Positions 49,901-60,305 of a DNA stretch of 64,000 bases are shown piece by piece. The notes beneath the pieces were generated by a model. The model saw nothing but the letters and a program-made list of their open reading frames with translations, was not told where the DNA came from and ran no database searches. The translations under genes were made by a program, and so were the position numbers. The stretch's first letter is position 1; each line of letters starts with the position of its first letter. The DNA comes from Nematostella vectensis (lineage: Eukaryota; Cnidaria; Anthozoa; Actiniaria; Edwardsiidae). Location of the stretch: NCBI RefSeq assembly GCF_932526225.1, contig NC_064040.1, forward strand, positions 11,880,856-11,944,855, given 5' to 3'.

Positions 49901-51450
49901 AAAGTACAAAGCTTTGCTTTTTTAGAGGGTTCTAGATTTTTTTTTTTTTATAATTTGACACCCAAACGTACCAAGATGTTGCTATAATTCTCCTCATCTA
50001 AGGCGACTATAGACACAGCTATATTTTCAATACTTCTTGTGTTGCTCTAGTGTGCACAACAGGTTTTTGTCGTTTAAAAGTTACTAAACCTTTTGGCGGT
50101 GTTTCTACTTTCGCTTAGGTAAGTGACAATAACAACATCGCAGAAAAATGCGAAAATGTCCATTTTAGCAGTCCCTTATTGGAAGTTCTATGCTATACTA
50201 ATTAATCATCCATCCTTCCCTATTTTATCACCCCATCAGAGGCATTCTGAAGAAATATTCATCGAATTACCATATCAAATGAACAGATACAAATGCGTTT
50301 TAAGGGATGTTAAGATAACAACGCGACCTTTCTTGTTGAATGGCTAACTAACGACCCGTGAAATCTCGATTCAAAATTACGCCACCCAGAGTCAAGTAGC
50401 GGTTCAATCTGTTGAGTTTGTAAACATATGATACTTCTACAACACTGCAATTCTAACGTTTGCGTAGGCGATATTTGTTGTTTCTTCACTTCAATTATAA
50501 GGGGACTTGGTTCAGTCTTTCAAGTCAGATTCCCTCGCATTGCTTTTTTGTAATCGGATGTGACCTTTTAATATCATAGATTTTTTTTAAATACATTGCT
50601 TTGTTTCTTTGTCTGAATATGACAAAAAATGATTTACGACATTTACAACGTTTTTTTGGTGTGTGTTGATTGAAAGAGTTGTTTGCTACCTTCACAGCAG
50701 TCAGTTCCTTGAATCCATTCCAGTCTACATTTCCGTGATGCGCCCGGGTCAAGATCTTTGATAATTATGTTTTTGTCGCCTATTAAATCCTCTCTTGTAA
50801 TCTCCCAAGCACAGTTCCACACGAAACGTTTTATCAAAGAAGATAGCGTAATTTAAATGCAACCGCGCTCATAATCCTTGCAAAAACGAGGGATTTCGCT
50901 TTACGTCCCTCATAAAATTCCTTTGGAGTTACAACCGCGTAATCCGCAAACAATAGCCTTAATCAGAGTTTCACGGGCAAATGGGCAAAGTGATGGCTTC
51001 AGCACCTTCTCTTAGGGTTGGTGCAGTCATTTAACTCTCTTGTAAGGTTAAGCTCGGGTCTGACTCCCGCAAAGGGTAACAGAATAAACTCTAACAGCGA
51101 ATACGAGAAACCCTGAACAATAATTAACAGTTTTAGTAGATTTAAGTAATTTGATAATAAATTAACATTAGAAATCAGTAAACAAAGCGACGCAGTGATG
51201 TTCTGTGTAGGAATTCACGATTGGTTGTTGGAAATTGTACTCACTATACGCGTAAAAAATAATGTTCTACAAAGTGTAAAATAATCTGAGACATGTATTG
51301 AGGTTTAGTGCCTAAAACATACCAACAAGAATATGTTAATGTTTCTGTCTCTAACTTCGCTAAGTATTGAATCTCAAACAGTCTCATACGCTTAAGAAAA
51401 CTACTTGCATCTAGGGTGCACTGAATGATATATTAAGTATGACTTACCAT
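46916..51450 (-). CDS. Calmodulin/troponin-C-like protein, N-lobe calcium sites only (upstream copy)
   Basis: Exons 51450-51448 (ATG only), 49433-49391, 48458-48315, 47713-47468, 46944-46916; frame closes at 154 aa. It begins [20 protein letters not shown]. Loop 1 [12 protein letters not shown] (25-36) and loop 2 [12 protein letters not shown] (61-72) are canonical. Loop 3 [12 protein letters not shown] (98-109) lacks side-chain ligands at several positions. Loop 4 [12 protein letters not shown] (135-146) ends in Val. Calcium binding is thus predicted for the N-lobe only, the reverse of many invertebrate troponin C proteins. The linker NQEEEEG is acidic. It shares DAFNAWD, intron positions and a tiny final exon with the gene at 39436-44931. 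Role unknown: calcium sensor or light-chain-like partner of a motor or kinase. The ATG-only first exon rests on GTAAGT, phase and the family pattern. Confidence 0.85.
46975..47275. repeat. ATC/ACC-rich microsatellite in the last intron of the EF-hand gene
   Basis: Impure runs of ATCACCATCACAATC type. The Met/Ile/Val-rich and His-rich ORFs here are artefacts. Confidence 0.9.
47276..47452. mobile_element. Truncated copy of the terminal-inverted-repeat element at 21330-21586
   Basis: Inverted relative to the other copy. It keeps one end (GGAAGTAAACTGGTGACAAT) and interior blocks (AACAGGCCATCCGCTC, GTTTTCCGTTAAAAA). The other end is missing where the ATC microsatellite begins. Its intact end lies under 20 bases from the donor at 47468. 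Confidence 0.75.
47800..47877. mobile_element. Copy of the foldback at 3545-3664
   Basis: TCCATGAGCCGGATTCAATG and TGAATACAGCTCATGGATGA pair imperfectly and match both arms of the element at 3545-3664, including GACGTTTGAAC just beyond the right arm. Confidence 0.65.
48545..48740. repeat. About 39-bp tandem repeat
   Basis: Four to five copies of GCTTGAGCTCGAGTTACTTG with TCGTCACGCTAGGC, in an intron of the EF-hand gene. It is followed by a short run of TAATGTGTATTGTG-like repeats to about 48845. Confidence 0.85.
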
Positions 51451-52960
51451 TTTGTCGATTTATAATAATATAACAACCAGAAGAAAGAGACAAACTAGAT
51501 GCAAGCCCTTCACTCGACCGCCCTGAGAAAGTGATAACAAGCTCGTTCGCATATGCCTCCGACCCGTGTGATCTAAATGCGCGATCCTGATTGGCTGTTC
51601 AGTTTAGACTGACGAATACGTCGCCCTCTAAGAGAAGTAGAATTCGCAATGAGTGGACTTAGGAGCTGTTTGTCCCCGCATGCAATGAAATACGTCTTTC
51701 AGTTTTTGAATCCACAAGCTTATCATTGATCAATGTATTCATCTGGTATACACAAAAATAAAAAAGGGATGCACCGTCTTAAAAGTAGATTTTCTGAACA
51801 GAGGAAATTGAACAAGTATCATGAAGACCTTTCAGGCGAGGTCAGGACCCACCCGAGAAAATAAAATATATATAAAATAAATTTGAGTATTTCCTCACAA
51901 AAATGAGGTTTTCCCTTTTTGTGTCGTATGCAAGTTAAAAAAAAAGTTTAGCTTCACTCTATATTTAGTTAAAGTGAACGCGTTTTGTGTTTAAAATCAA
52001 GGGAATGTGCGCTATTTGAGGTATGCTGCCACATAGAGCCAAAAAAGGATGGACTTACTGATCAGTAAAGCGATAAACTGCACATTAGACACTGTTTTAC
52101 AATGGCCTTACACGAAACTTAAAAAGACGAATCAAATATTATTTGTTAGTAAAAGATGTTTGCAGGCGCGCACACTTGATTACCTAAGGGGGGAGGGGTG
52201 GGAAAGTCATAGGTATCATATGGAAAAAGCATAGTGTAACAACGATTGGAGACGAGATGTTGGGACGGTACCGAGGTTTATTTGTTCGCTGTTACAACTG
52301 AATGCCTTACACAGTGTGTACAAGACGATTACAAGAAAATTTTGGGGGGTATTGTACCGCATCCCTTTTATGTGTTCGTAACAAGGCAAGTCCAAAAGGA
52401 AATGCTTCACTGACACCCCGAAAAGCGTTTATTTTTGTTTGGAAGGTTTTTAGCCAATAGGTGTACGAAGAGTGACCTTCCTACATGGGTGTGCCAGTGA
52501 GTTACCCTTGGACTTGCCGTGATCTGCGTAATGATTACATGGTTATTATTGACTTTCGGAGATAACACACTAGATGCTTGCTGTGCTAGTGCGCATGGCA
52601 AGCTTCATGCGTGGTCACAATAATTGGCAGCATTTCAATCATTTCTGCACTTCTTCCTTAATACCAAACCTGGCTATACAGAGTTTCACTAGACCTAGAC
52701 GATACCTAGAGTTAACTGCTCAAGAAGTCAAATCCAACTTTTTACCGGTAGTTGATGAATACGGAACGGGAAAAGGCGCTCGATTTACGATTCTCGACTA
52801 TCACTTGAAAACAATGTGGACACGCCTACAATTTAGTGAGGGGCCAACTTCCATTGGCCGCTAACTAAACAAAACGCATTATCAACTCCCGGCACAAGTG
52901 GCGGTAAATTGTCTAAAATGATAAAGTTATAAAAACAGCGAAACTTGCGTTAATTCCCCG
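51451..52960. other. Intergenic, no gene seen
   Basis: Presumed promoter of the EF-hand gene near 51450, then unique sequence. The 96-codon frame at 52574-52864 resembles no family I know and lacks splice or homology support. Confidence 0.45.
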
Positions 52961-52964
52961 CGTT

Positions 52965-54165
52965 GCAAGTACTAGACTTATCCCTGACACCCTGTGATAA
53001 TTCCCGGGTGAAAAATAGTAGCTTATCCCTGACACCCGGTGATAATTCCCCGCGTGAAAAGTAGTAGCTTATCCCTGACACCTTGTGATAATTATCCCGC
53101 GTGAAAAGTAGTAGCTTATCCATGACACCCTGTGATAATTCCCGCGTGAAAAATAGTAGCTTATCCCTGACACCCTGTGATAATTCCCGCGTGAAAAGTA
53201 GTAGCTTATCCGTGACACCCTGTGATAATTCCCCGCGTGAAAAATAGTAGCTTATCTCTGACACCCTGTGATAATTTCCCGCGTGAAAAGTAATAGCTTA
53301 TCCCTGACACCCTGTGATAATTTCCCGCGTGAAAAGTAGTAGCTTATCCCTGACACCCTGTGAAAATTCCCCGCGTGAAAAATAGTAGCTTATCCCTGAC
53401 ACCCTGTGATAATTCCCGCGTGAAAAGTAGTAGCTTATCCGTGACACCCTGTGATAATTCCCCGCGTGAAAAATAGTAGCTTATCTCTGACACCCTGTGA
53501 TAATTTCCCGCGTGAAAAATAGTAGCTTATCCCTGACACCCTGTGATAATTTCCCGCGTGAAAAGTAGAAGCTTATCCATGACACCCTGTGATAATTTCC
53601 CGCGTGAAAAGTAGAAGCTTATCCCTGACACCCTGTGATAATTCCCCGCGTGAAAAGTAGTAGCTTATCCCTGACACCCTGTGATAAATTCCCTCGTGAA
53701 AAGTAGAAGCTTATCCATGACACCCTGTGATAATTCCCGCGTGAAAAGTAGAAGCTTATCCCTGACACCCTGTGATAATTCCCGCGTGAAAAGTAGTAGC
53801 TTATCCGTGACACCCTGTGATAATTCTCCGCGTGAAAAATAGTAGCTTATCTCTGACACCCTGTGATAATTTCCCGCGTGAAAAAAAAATAGCTTATCCC
53901 TGACACCCTGTGATAATTTCCCGCGTGAAAAGTAGAAGCTTATCCCTGACACCCTGTGATAATTCCCCGCGTGAAAAATAGTAGCTTATTCCTGACACCC
54001 TGTGATAATTCCCCGCGTGAAAAATAGTAGCTTATCCCTGACACCCTGTGATAATTCCCCGCGTGAAAAATAGTAGCTTATCTCTGACACCCTGTGATAA
54101 TTCCCCGCGTGAAAAATAGTAGCTTATCCCTGACACCCTGTGATAATTCCCGCGTGACAATAGTA
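52965..54165. repeat. 46-bp minisatellite, about 26 copies
   Basis: Unit CTTATCCCTGACACCCTGTG then ATAATTCCCCGCGTGAAAAA and TAGTAG. Length variants of 45-47 bp arise from C- and A-run changes (CCCG, CCCCG, TTCCCG). It sits 3' of the otopetrin stop codon and contains no exon I can see. Short ORFs across it are artefacts. Confidence 0.95.
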
Positions 54166-54439
54166 TTTGAAATGATCCACGTTTTGGCCGCCAGGGGGGG
54201 ATCACGCCCACCCTGCGCACTCCCCCCCCCCCCCTTCTCCCTCATCTCGTATGCGCCTGTGTTTTGACGTTTTGAAACAATCCAATATGGCATCCACTCT
54301 TTTTAACGACCATGCATGGTGCTTATATGATAGACACCTTCCACTTCCACCAATTCTTTCTCCTCCTCCTCACTGCTACTCCTCAATCCCTCCTCCTTCC
54401 TCCTCCCCCTGATTCTTCCTTCTTCTCCTCCTTCTCTCA

Positions 54440-57400
54440 CTAGATATTTCGCAGCCTGCTATCTGCAATAGCGTCGATACCAAATCTGTTAATGACGATC
54501 TCAAAGCAACAAAACACAGAATGCAGTCTGAAAAAGATGCAAAGTGGGTATGCGATGTGTCGAACAACGGACCAGACAGTACTGTCTATCACGGAAATCT
54601 CCGGGTTATTCATCTCCTTAAAGTTGATCTCAAATGTGTTCATAGCCCATAATGCAAAATTAACAATGCTGAGAAGCGCCGCAATCTGGCGAATGAACCA
54701 TGAGAGAGTCCTTATGCTGACATCTCGGTAGACTTCATTATCGTAAGACTCAGCCGAACGAAGCAAAGCTCTGATGACGAAAAGCGTTTGCACCGTGAAC
54801 TGAACGGTTGCTGCAACGGCATCTAACAGGAAAAACGTGACATAGGTTTTATCCCTTTTGCTTTTCAGCTCTGTAAATCCCACTACGATTTGAAAACCGG
54901 TTAATATGAACGCTCCACTTATGCCAATCATTAGCAGAACTGTGTCAACAATGGTGTGGGAAGAAGAAGATGAAGGGTGGAAATGTACGAGACAGTTTAT
55001 CCCCACCAAGGATGCGAAGGCCATCATAATGTAAATAAGAATCCGTACGCCGTAATAAGCATTCCAGGGATTAATACGTGCGACATCCTTCTCAGCATAG
55101 ACACAGATGATCAAAACAAGGAGTCCAACTAGGGTAATTATCCCAATGGAAAACCCACAAATGGCGTTTTTCCAGAAAGCCACCGTTCTAGCATGTCCTT
55201 GGGGGGAGCTTTCAGGTTTACATTTACAGCACGTGGAGCAGGCGGCGCTCAGGCCGCAAAACTTGGAAGAAAAGATGCCGTTACCGTTTGTTTCGCTGTT
55301 TGCATCGCTACTTTCAACAGAGTTGTAGTCAGGTGGCTGTTTGAGGGAGTACCATAAGTTAAAAAGCAAACCTGAAGACATTACAGAGTATTCGATCTCA
55401 AAGGGGTACAAGAAATAGTTAGCCTTTTTGATTAAGTTTTCCATCGCCATTGTTGCATTGCATGACTGGCTGTAGGTGTTTGGCGGTTTGGTTGGTTTCA
55501 TGTCTTCTGCAGATTCCTCTATGATGACGTAAAACCATGAACACATGTTGACACCAATAATGTGCATGAGAAAAAAACTGCTGCCCCATCGGTTGAAGAA
55601 GGACTTGTTCGAAAATCGGCAGAAAAAATACAACTGAAAGTTTAAGAAGACGAATTTGGAGAAATGATACAAAGCATGGGATGCTTTATAAGACTGCGTC
55701 TCCTTTTCACAACTTAACCCCAAAAGAATGCCAACGATCTTGCATAAAGTAAGGAAAGAGCTTCCTACGAGAAAAAAAGTCACTCCGAAAATCAGATAAC
55801 CTGGAATGCGTGACTTTGGATGTTTAGGAATGCAACAGCGGCCTTGACAGCAGTATGTCACGCAAGACATCCATATAACAGCTAAACACATGTAAATCGC
55901 CTGGAAGACCTCAAAGACGGACAGAGGAACTTTGTCATTAGATGCCTCCCTCCCGAGGAGAAGAACGATGCCAAACGTAACCGTGATTGTCCAGTGGAAT
56001 ATACTAAGGTGCTTAGAACCGGAATCTCCATCGACAAGAGCGCTACAAAAGCAGCACATGTAGGAGACGGCACATTTCCATGTACTTGGAGCCTCTTGCG
56101 AGGCAAGGTAGAAAACGTCTGAGCCGATTGTTGAGTCATTTCTTGGTCTGAGACTTTCATTATTTGGTGAAATACCTTGCTGGTTTGTGACAAGCGATCC
56201 GTAGTTGGTATCTGTACTTAGTTCATGAAGTCCGTTTATTGAGTTTCGTCCTTGTCTGTGATATAGGCCATTTGATAACATAGCTAGCGTGCTAGTGGCA
56301 GTCAGAAAATCGTTATTGCTAGCTGAACTTCTTCGGGATGATGACGATGATGATGACGATGATGATGACGATGATGAAGCGTTCCCATTCTCCTCCACTA
56401 AGATATTTGGGTCTACATGAACATTCTGTTAAAACAAAAAGTATAGGATAAGTTTTTTTTGTCATTCAGTGAATTTTAAGTACCATTAATATATAGAGGA
56501 TATTACACGGTGGCGCGAGGATATTAAGTTTATTTTCGAGTGGTGGAAACAATATTTTATTTATATTTAGACAGAAATTTCAAAAACCTTTACGGCCTAG
56601 ACTAGTTACATAAATTAGGAAGATCGTTTTATATCTGAGAGAGAGGTAACTAATTTTTCCTGCTCGGTATTGTTTTCTCTGCCGAATGTATCGTTTAATT
56701 GTTTTTTTTTTTATCGTCTCTCTGGACTTTCCCTGGGCATTTAGCAAAGGTTAACCTGCTCAAAAATTCGGACTCCTTGTTCCCTGCTAGCAGAGGCCTC
56801 TTTTCTCTGTGTTTCGCTGGGCTCGCGTTCGCGAGGAAAAACAGTCTGTTTTCCTCGCGAACGCCAGCCCAGCGAAACACAGAGAAAAGGAGCCTCTTTT
56901 AGCAGGGAAGACTCCTTGCCGCTTCATCATCAACCAAAAACGATATCTGGATATCTGACTGTTGAATATTTGTAAACAGGGGGTGCGCAGCCTCCCCCCC
57001 CCCCCTTTCCCTACCCCCCTATTTTTTTGAATTGCCGTCAAAATCTATGCACTCATTTCCCTTTAACTGCCTAACCTTTCCCCCGAGTGCTGGGTACGCA
57101 ACCATAGTGACAGACATATTATGTGTTGTGTTAGTTTTATTATCTCGTGCGTCACGAAGTATCCAAACGTGAGGAAGTTTCGAAATGTTTTTTTAAAGCA
57201 GTGGCTATTCGTACGGATCCGTATCCCGACTTCAGTTTTCTATTCGTAAGAAAGTTTAAGTTTTTTGCTTTTTTCTTCGAATTGAAATGCAACTAAATAC
57301 TACTTATTAACCGAGCGCTGAGAAATCTCAGTCCTTGGTCTCTTTTGGCCTGCGGCCTCGGTCTGTACAAAAATTCCCGCGGGCTGAGATTTCTCAGTAC

Positions 57401-58415
57401 GGACCTCGCGCTCGGTTAATAAAGTGTATTTTCTTCATTTTTCTTCAGGAAGTATCTGAAAAGAAAGATTCCTCGGTACCAGTCCCTCAAAACGACAACG
57501 TTTTCTTCATATGTCCACCAGTCTATTCAATATTTCTATATTAGTGTAATTTTCTTCCTTAAATACAATTTCAAATCATTTGTGAACTGTCTGATGCGCT
57601 TGTTTTGATGTCCGTATGAATAGCACGCGAAGCAGCTTATTCGTACGGAAGGATATTTTCTCGTTTTTTTTTACCGAAAGACACTAAAGTATCCATAACT
57701 CTTGGGTGAAACATATTTGCTGCTTTTCCTTGGTAGACTATTCTCCCGGTAAAGTATAAAATTCAAAAAATTTTTCAACGATAACTTGAAAAGAGAATCA
57801 AATTCCATTCACGCGTGGCCCCGGAGATTTTCAAAGTGTAGCGGATTCTGCCGCTCGATAATGTTCACGAGCCCATATTTTAAACTTTAATGCTTTATTT
57901 TATCGCTTGATACTCCTTAGCATATCTATGGCAATAAGAATTCTTAGTTGCATTTCAATTCGAAGAAAAAAGTAAAAAAAGTAAAACTTCCGTACGAATA
58001 GAAAATTGAAGTCGGGATACGGATCCGTACGAATAGCCACTGCGTTTTTTTAAGCGCGTGATAGCCCAAGGCTTATTAGATCAAGTTTCTGGATTTCCGC
58101 TAGCCCAGCGAAATACAGAGAAATGAGGCCTCTGCTAGCAGGGAAGTTTCTGGAGAGAATGTGTTTAAACGCGTTAAAGACTCGAGGAGTGATTATTATT
58201 AAAATCTGCTTATAAGAATCGGTATATATCCAACTAAGTATTTTATTAGAGTATGTATTATGTCAAAGCCGGGACATTGATGTAACTTTGTAAAAACGAA
58301 AGCTGCAAAGTATGAGTTGAATGTTTTTTTTTTACTCTATCCACAATAGAAATAAATTACACTTCTAATTTAACTCGCTTTTGTGATTGTTTTAAAGCAA
58401 GGACGAAGATCAATC

Positions 58416-58449
<34 letters not shown>

Positions 58450-58732
58450 GATCTAGTCACAAATTTGCTCGTATCTTAGTGAACCGGAAATTAGTGATCA
58501 GTAAAAGTTCACTTCCTTAATTGACTTTCAAAGAAATGTTCGATTCCTTCAAAACTATCATGTGAACACCTAATGGGTGTTCGAACTTTTTTAAATGGCT
58601 AAAAGATATTTAATTCCTAAAGTGATTTTTCAAATATATGTTGGTTATTGTGGGCTCTTCGCTAATTGACCTTTTCAGCTACTGAATTCACTGAGACTAA
58701 CTGTTGAGTTTTTGTATTATACTCACCGCCAT
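54440..58732 (-). CDS. Otopetrin-family proton channel
   Basis: Exon 1 is 58732-58727 (Met-Ala, then GTGAGT); exon 2 is 56425-54440, giving 663 aa, usual for otopetrins. Cytosolic N-terminus of about 100 residues with a Ser run coded by impure TCATCG repeats. Then a series of hydrophobic segments consistent with the family's 12 helices in two six-helix halves: first half from FHWTITVTFGIVLLLG to PFEIEYSVMSSGLLFNLW, a hallmark otopetrin segment; second half from FSIGIITLVGLLVLIICVY to the C-terminal NFALWAMNTFE and PLCIFFRLHSVFCCFEI. The family forms proton-selective channels of the plasma membrane, used in acid sensing and otoconia or skeleton formation; in an anthozoan a role in calcification or pH handling is conceivable but not shown. 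The subtype among animal otopetrins cannot be assigned. The two-codon first exon rests on phase and splice sites. Confidence 0.9.
56780..56912. mobile_element. Foldback MITE, about 130 bp, in the otopetrin intron
   Basis: Arms TCCCTGCTAGCAGAGGCCTC ... CTCTGTGTTTCGCTGGGCTC and their complements are almost perfectly paired around ACAGTCTG. A half copy lies at 58094-58146. Confidence 0.82.
57190..58052. mobile_element. Terminal-inverted-repeat element, about 850 bp, with nested foldback
   Basis: Ends GCAGTGGCTATTCGTACGGA at about 57200 and its complement at about 58044. Arms of about 95 bp continue through CCCGACTTCAGTTTTCTATTCG and TTTTTTCTTCGAATTGAAAT. TTTTTTTAA borders both ends and may be a 9-bp target duplication. 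No transposase frame. Inside, 57308-57424 is a separate foldback. Confidence 0.8.
57308..57424. mobile_element. Nested foldback element
   Basis: TTAACCGAGCGCTGAGAAATC with CTCAGTCC pairs with GGCTGAGATTTCTCAG and CGCGCTCGGTTAA. It lies wholly within the larger element at 57190-58052, so it inserted later or is an inner palindrome of it. Confidence 0.7.
58094..58146. mobile_element. Half copy of the MITE at 56780-56912
   Basis: GCTAGCCCAGCGAAATACAG and GGCCTCTGCTAGCAGGGAAG match one arm of that element. Confidence 0.7.
58417..58446. repeat. ATT microsatellite
   Basis: About nine perfect ATT units in the otopetrin intron. Confidence 0.95.
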
Positions 58733-60305
58733 GGTCGGAAATCCGTTAGTAGAGACAATTTCCCGATATCTTTTTTGGAATCTGCTAGTTCAGATAAATC
58801 ACGAGTTCTTATACGCGATACTTGGTGTTGAATGTTGTTTTTAAAACTATTAATAGCATTCTGAGAAATGAAGATAGCACGTGATATGTCACGCAAAGAC
58901 GCGGCTCCACAGGATACCCAAGCCAGTGGGGTATATTGTACGTGTAGGTAGGGCTACGTCTACCTACTGTAATTTTAAGTACCCGTGTATACGTAAATGA
59001 GAGCGAGATTTAAGGTCACCCAAATATTGATATGTGTATTTTTGCTTTTTAAATTATGGTTGGTTTCAAGAACATAGTTTTAGACCATATACGCAATTCT
59101 GGTAATCGATAGTAAAACTCGATGTATGTTTTTTTCTTTGCTTCATTCTTCGAATAACACGACTGATAACTCAAATGGGCCGAAGGAACCGTGGAGTCGC
59201 GGTCGCTTTGGTCGTGAAACTGGACATGAAACTCACATGACTGGACAAGAAATATTGACTTCCATATGTACATCTCGCGTATGCCCAGAAATCGACTGCT
59301 GGCCTGCAGATTGTTGAAAATCGAGAACTCAGAACTTGGCACTCCTTGCGAACCATGCGATCGAACCGGTAACGCACTAAAAGCTTCTGTGACATGACTG
59401 TTACCTGACATGAAAAATCGACTCCCATCTAGTACACTACCACGAATCGACGAATAGACTTGCTCCCTGCGGTTGCCTCCGAGCAGTGAATAGAGACTAC
59501 ATGGAAAGTGCACGCGTACGGTTTTTTTTCACGAGTTGTGCAGTATCAAAAAACGAACGAGTGAGCGCAGCGAACGAGTGAGTTTTTTTGATACAAAACA
59601 ACAAGTGAATAAAAACTGTACAAAGCATTTTCCATGCTGTATTTTGTTAATTATATACATACTGAGCTTATTACAAAGCTTATTACATAACATTTTATTA
59701 AACTTGCTGTTACGAGAGGTACCAAGTTCTGGGATCTTTCATGGCACTGATGATCCACTGATTTACTTAGAGCGTGCAGGCCCCTTTTATGAGGCTCGGC
59801 TCGGGGTGGTTCTCACGGTTTACACTCGGCTAATTACGCCCCGTCAGGGGCGGATACTGAGGATGTGATTTAGATTAGAATCTTTGGAACAGCTGAAAAG
59901 AAAAGTTTTGGAGTACCGTGGGAATTCCTCTGAGCTGAGCCTTTCACAAATATTGATTAATATGATAAAGCTGACTTATAGGGAGTTTCCTACAAAAACA
60001 TCTTTGCAGAAGAGACTACAAGGCTAATTTTATGTTTCCGCTAGGGACTACAAATAACTAAATCTAGCTTCGTAACAGAACTTCTACCCTGTTGGCAATT
60101 GATAATTTATATAATTGTTTTTCATTTATTTGTTAATTTTCTTATGCTGTTGCATTATTACTTTTAAGTACTTTCAAGCCAAAACCAGAGCCCTAGGCAT
60201 TTCACCGAACCTGTAGTAATTGGCGTCAGCGGTATCACTTGTCACAACAGCGTTGGGTAAATGATGTTCCTTTAATGCATATATAGATCAATATATGATA
60301 TTCCT
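58733..60305. other. Intergenic, no convincing gene
   Basis: Expected promoter of the otopetrin gene near 58733. A hairpin-forming repeat at 59543-59600 pairs GTATCAAAAAAC with GTTTTTTTGATAC around GAACGAGTGAGCGCAGCGAA. The 154-codon minus-strand frame at 59049-59513 shows no family resemblance, membrane or signal features, so I do not call it. Confidence 0.45.

Noticed and set aside
52574..52864. 96-codon plus-strand open frame
   Set aside because: No family resemblance and unremarkable for its length in this base composition.
52965..54165. Resemblance of the 46-bp unit to a homing-endonuclease-type site (GGGATAA... GGG)
   Set aside because: Only short scattered matches; no endonuclease gene is present.
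59049..59513. 154-codon minus-strand open frame
   Set aside because: No recognisable domain, no signal or membrane segment, no splice or promoter support; overlapping frames on both strands are of similar quality.
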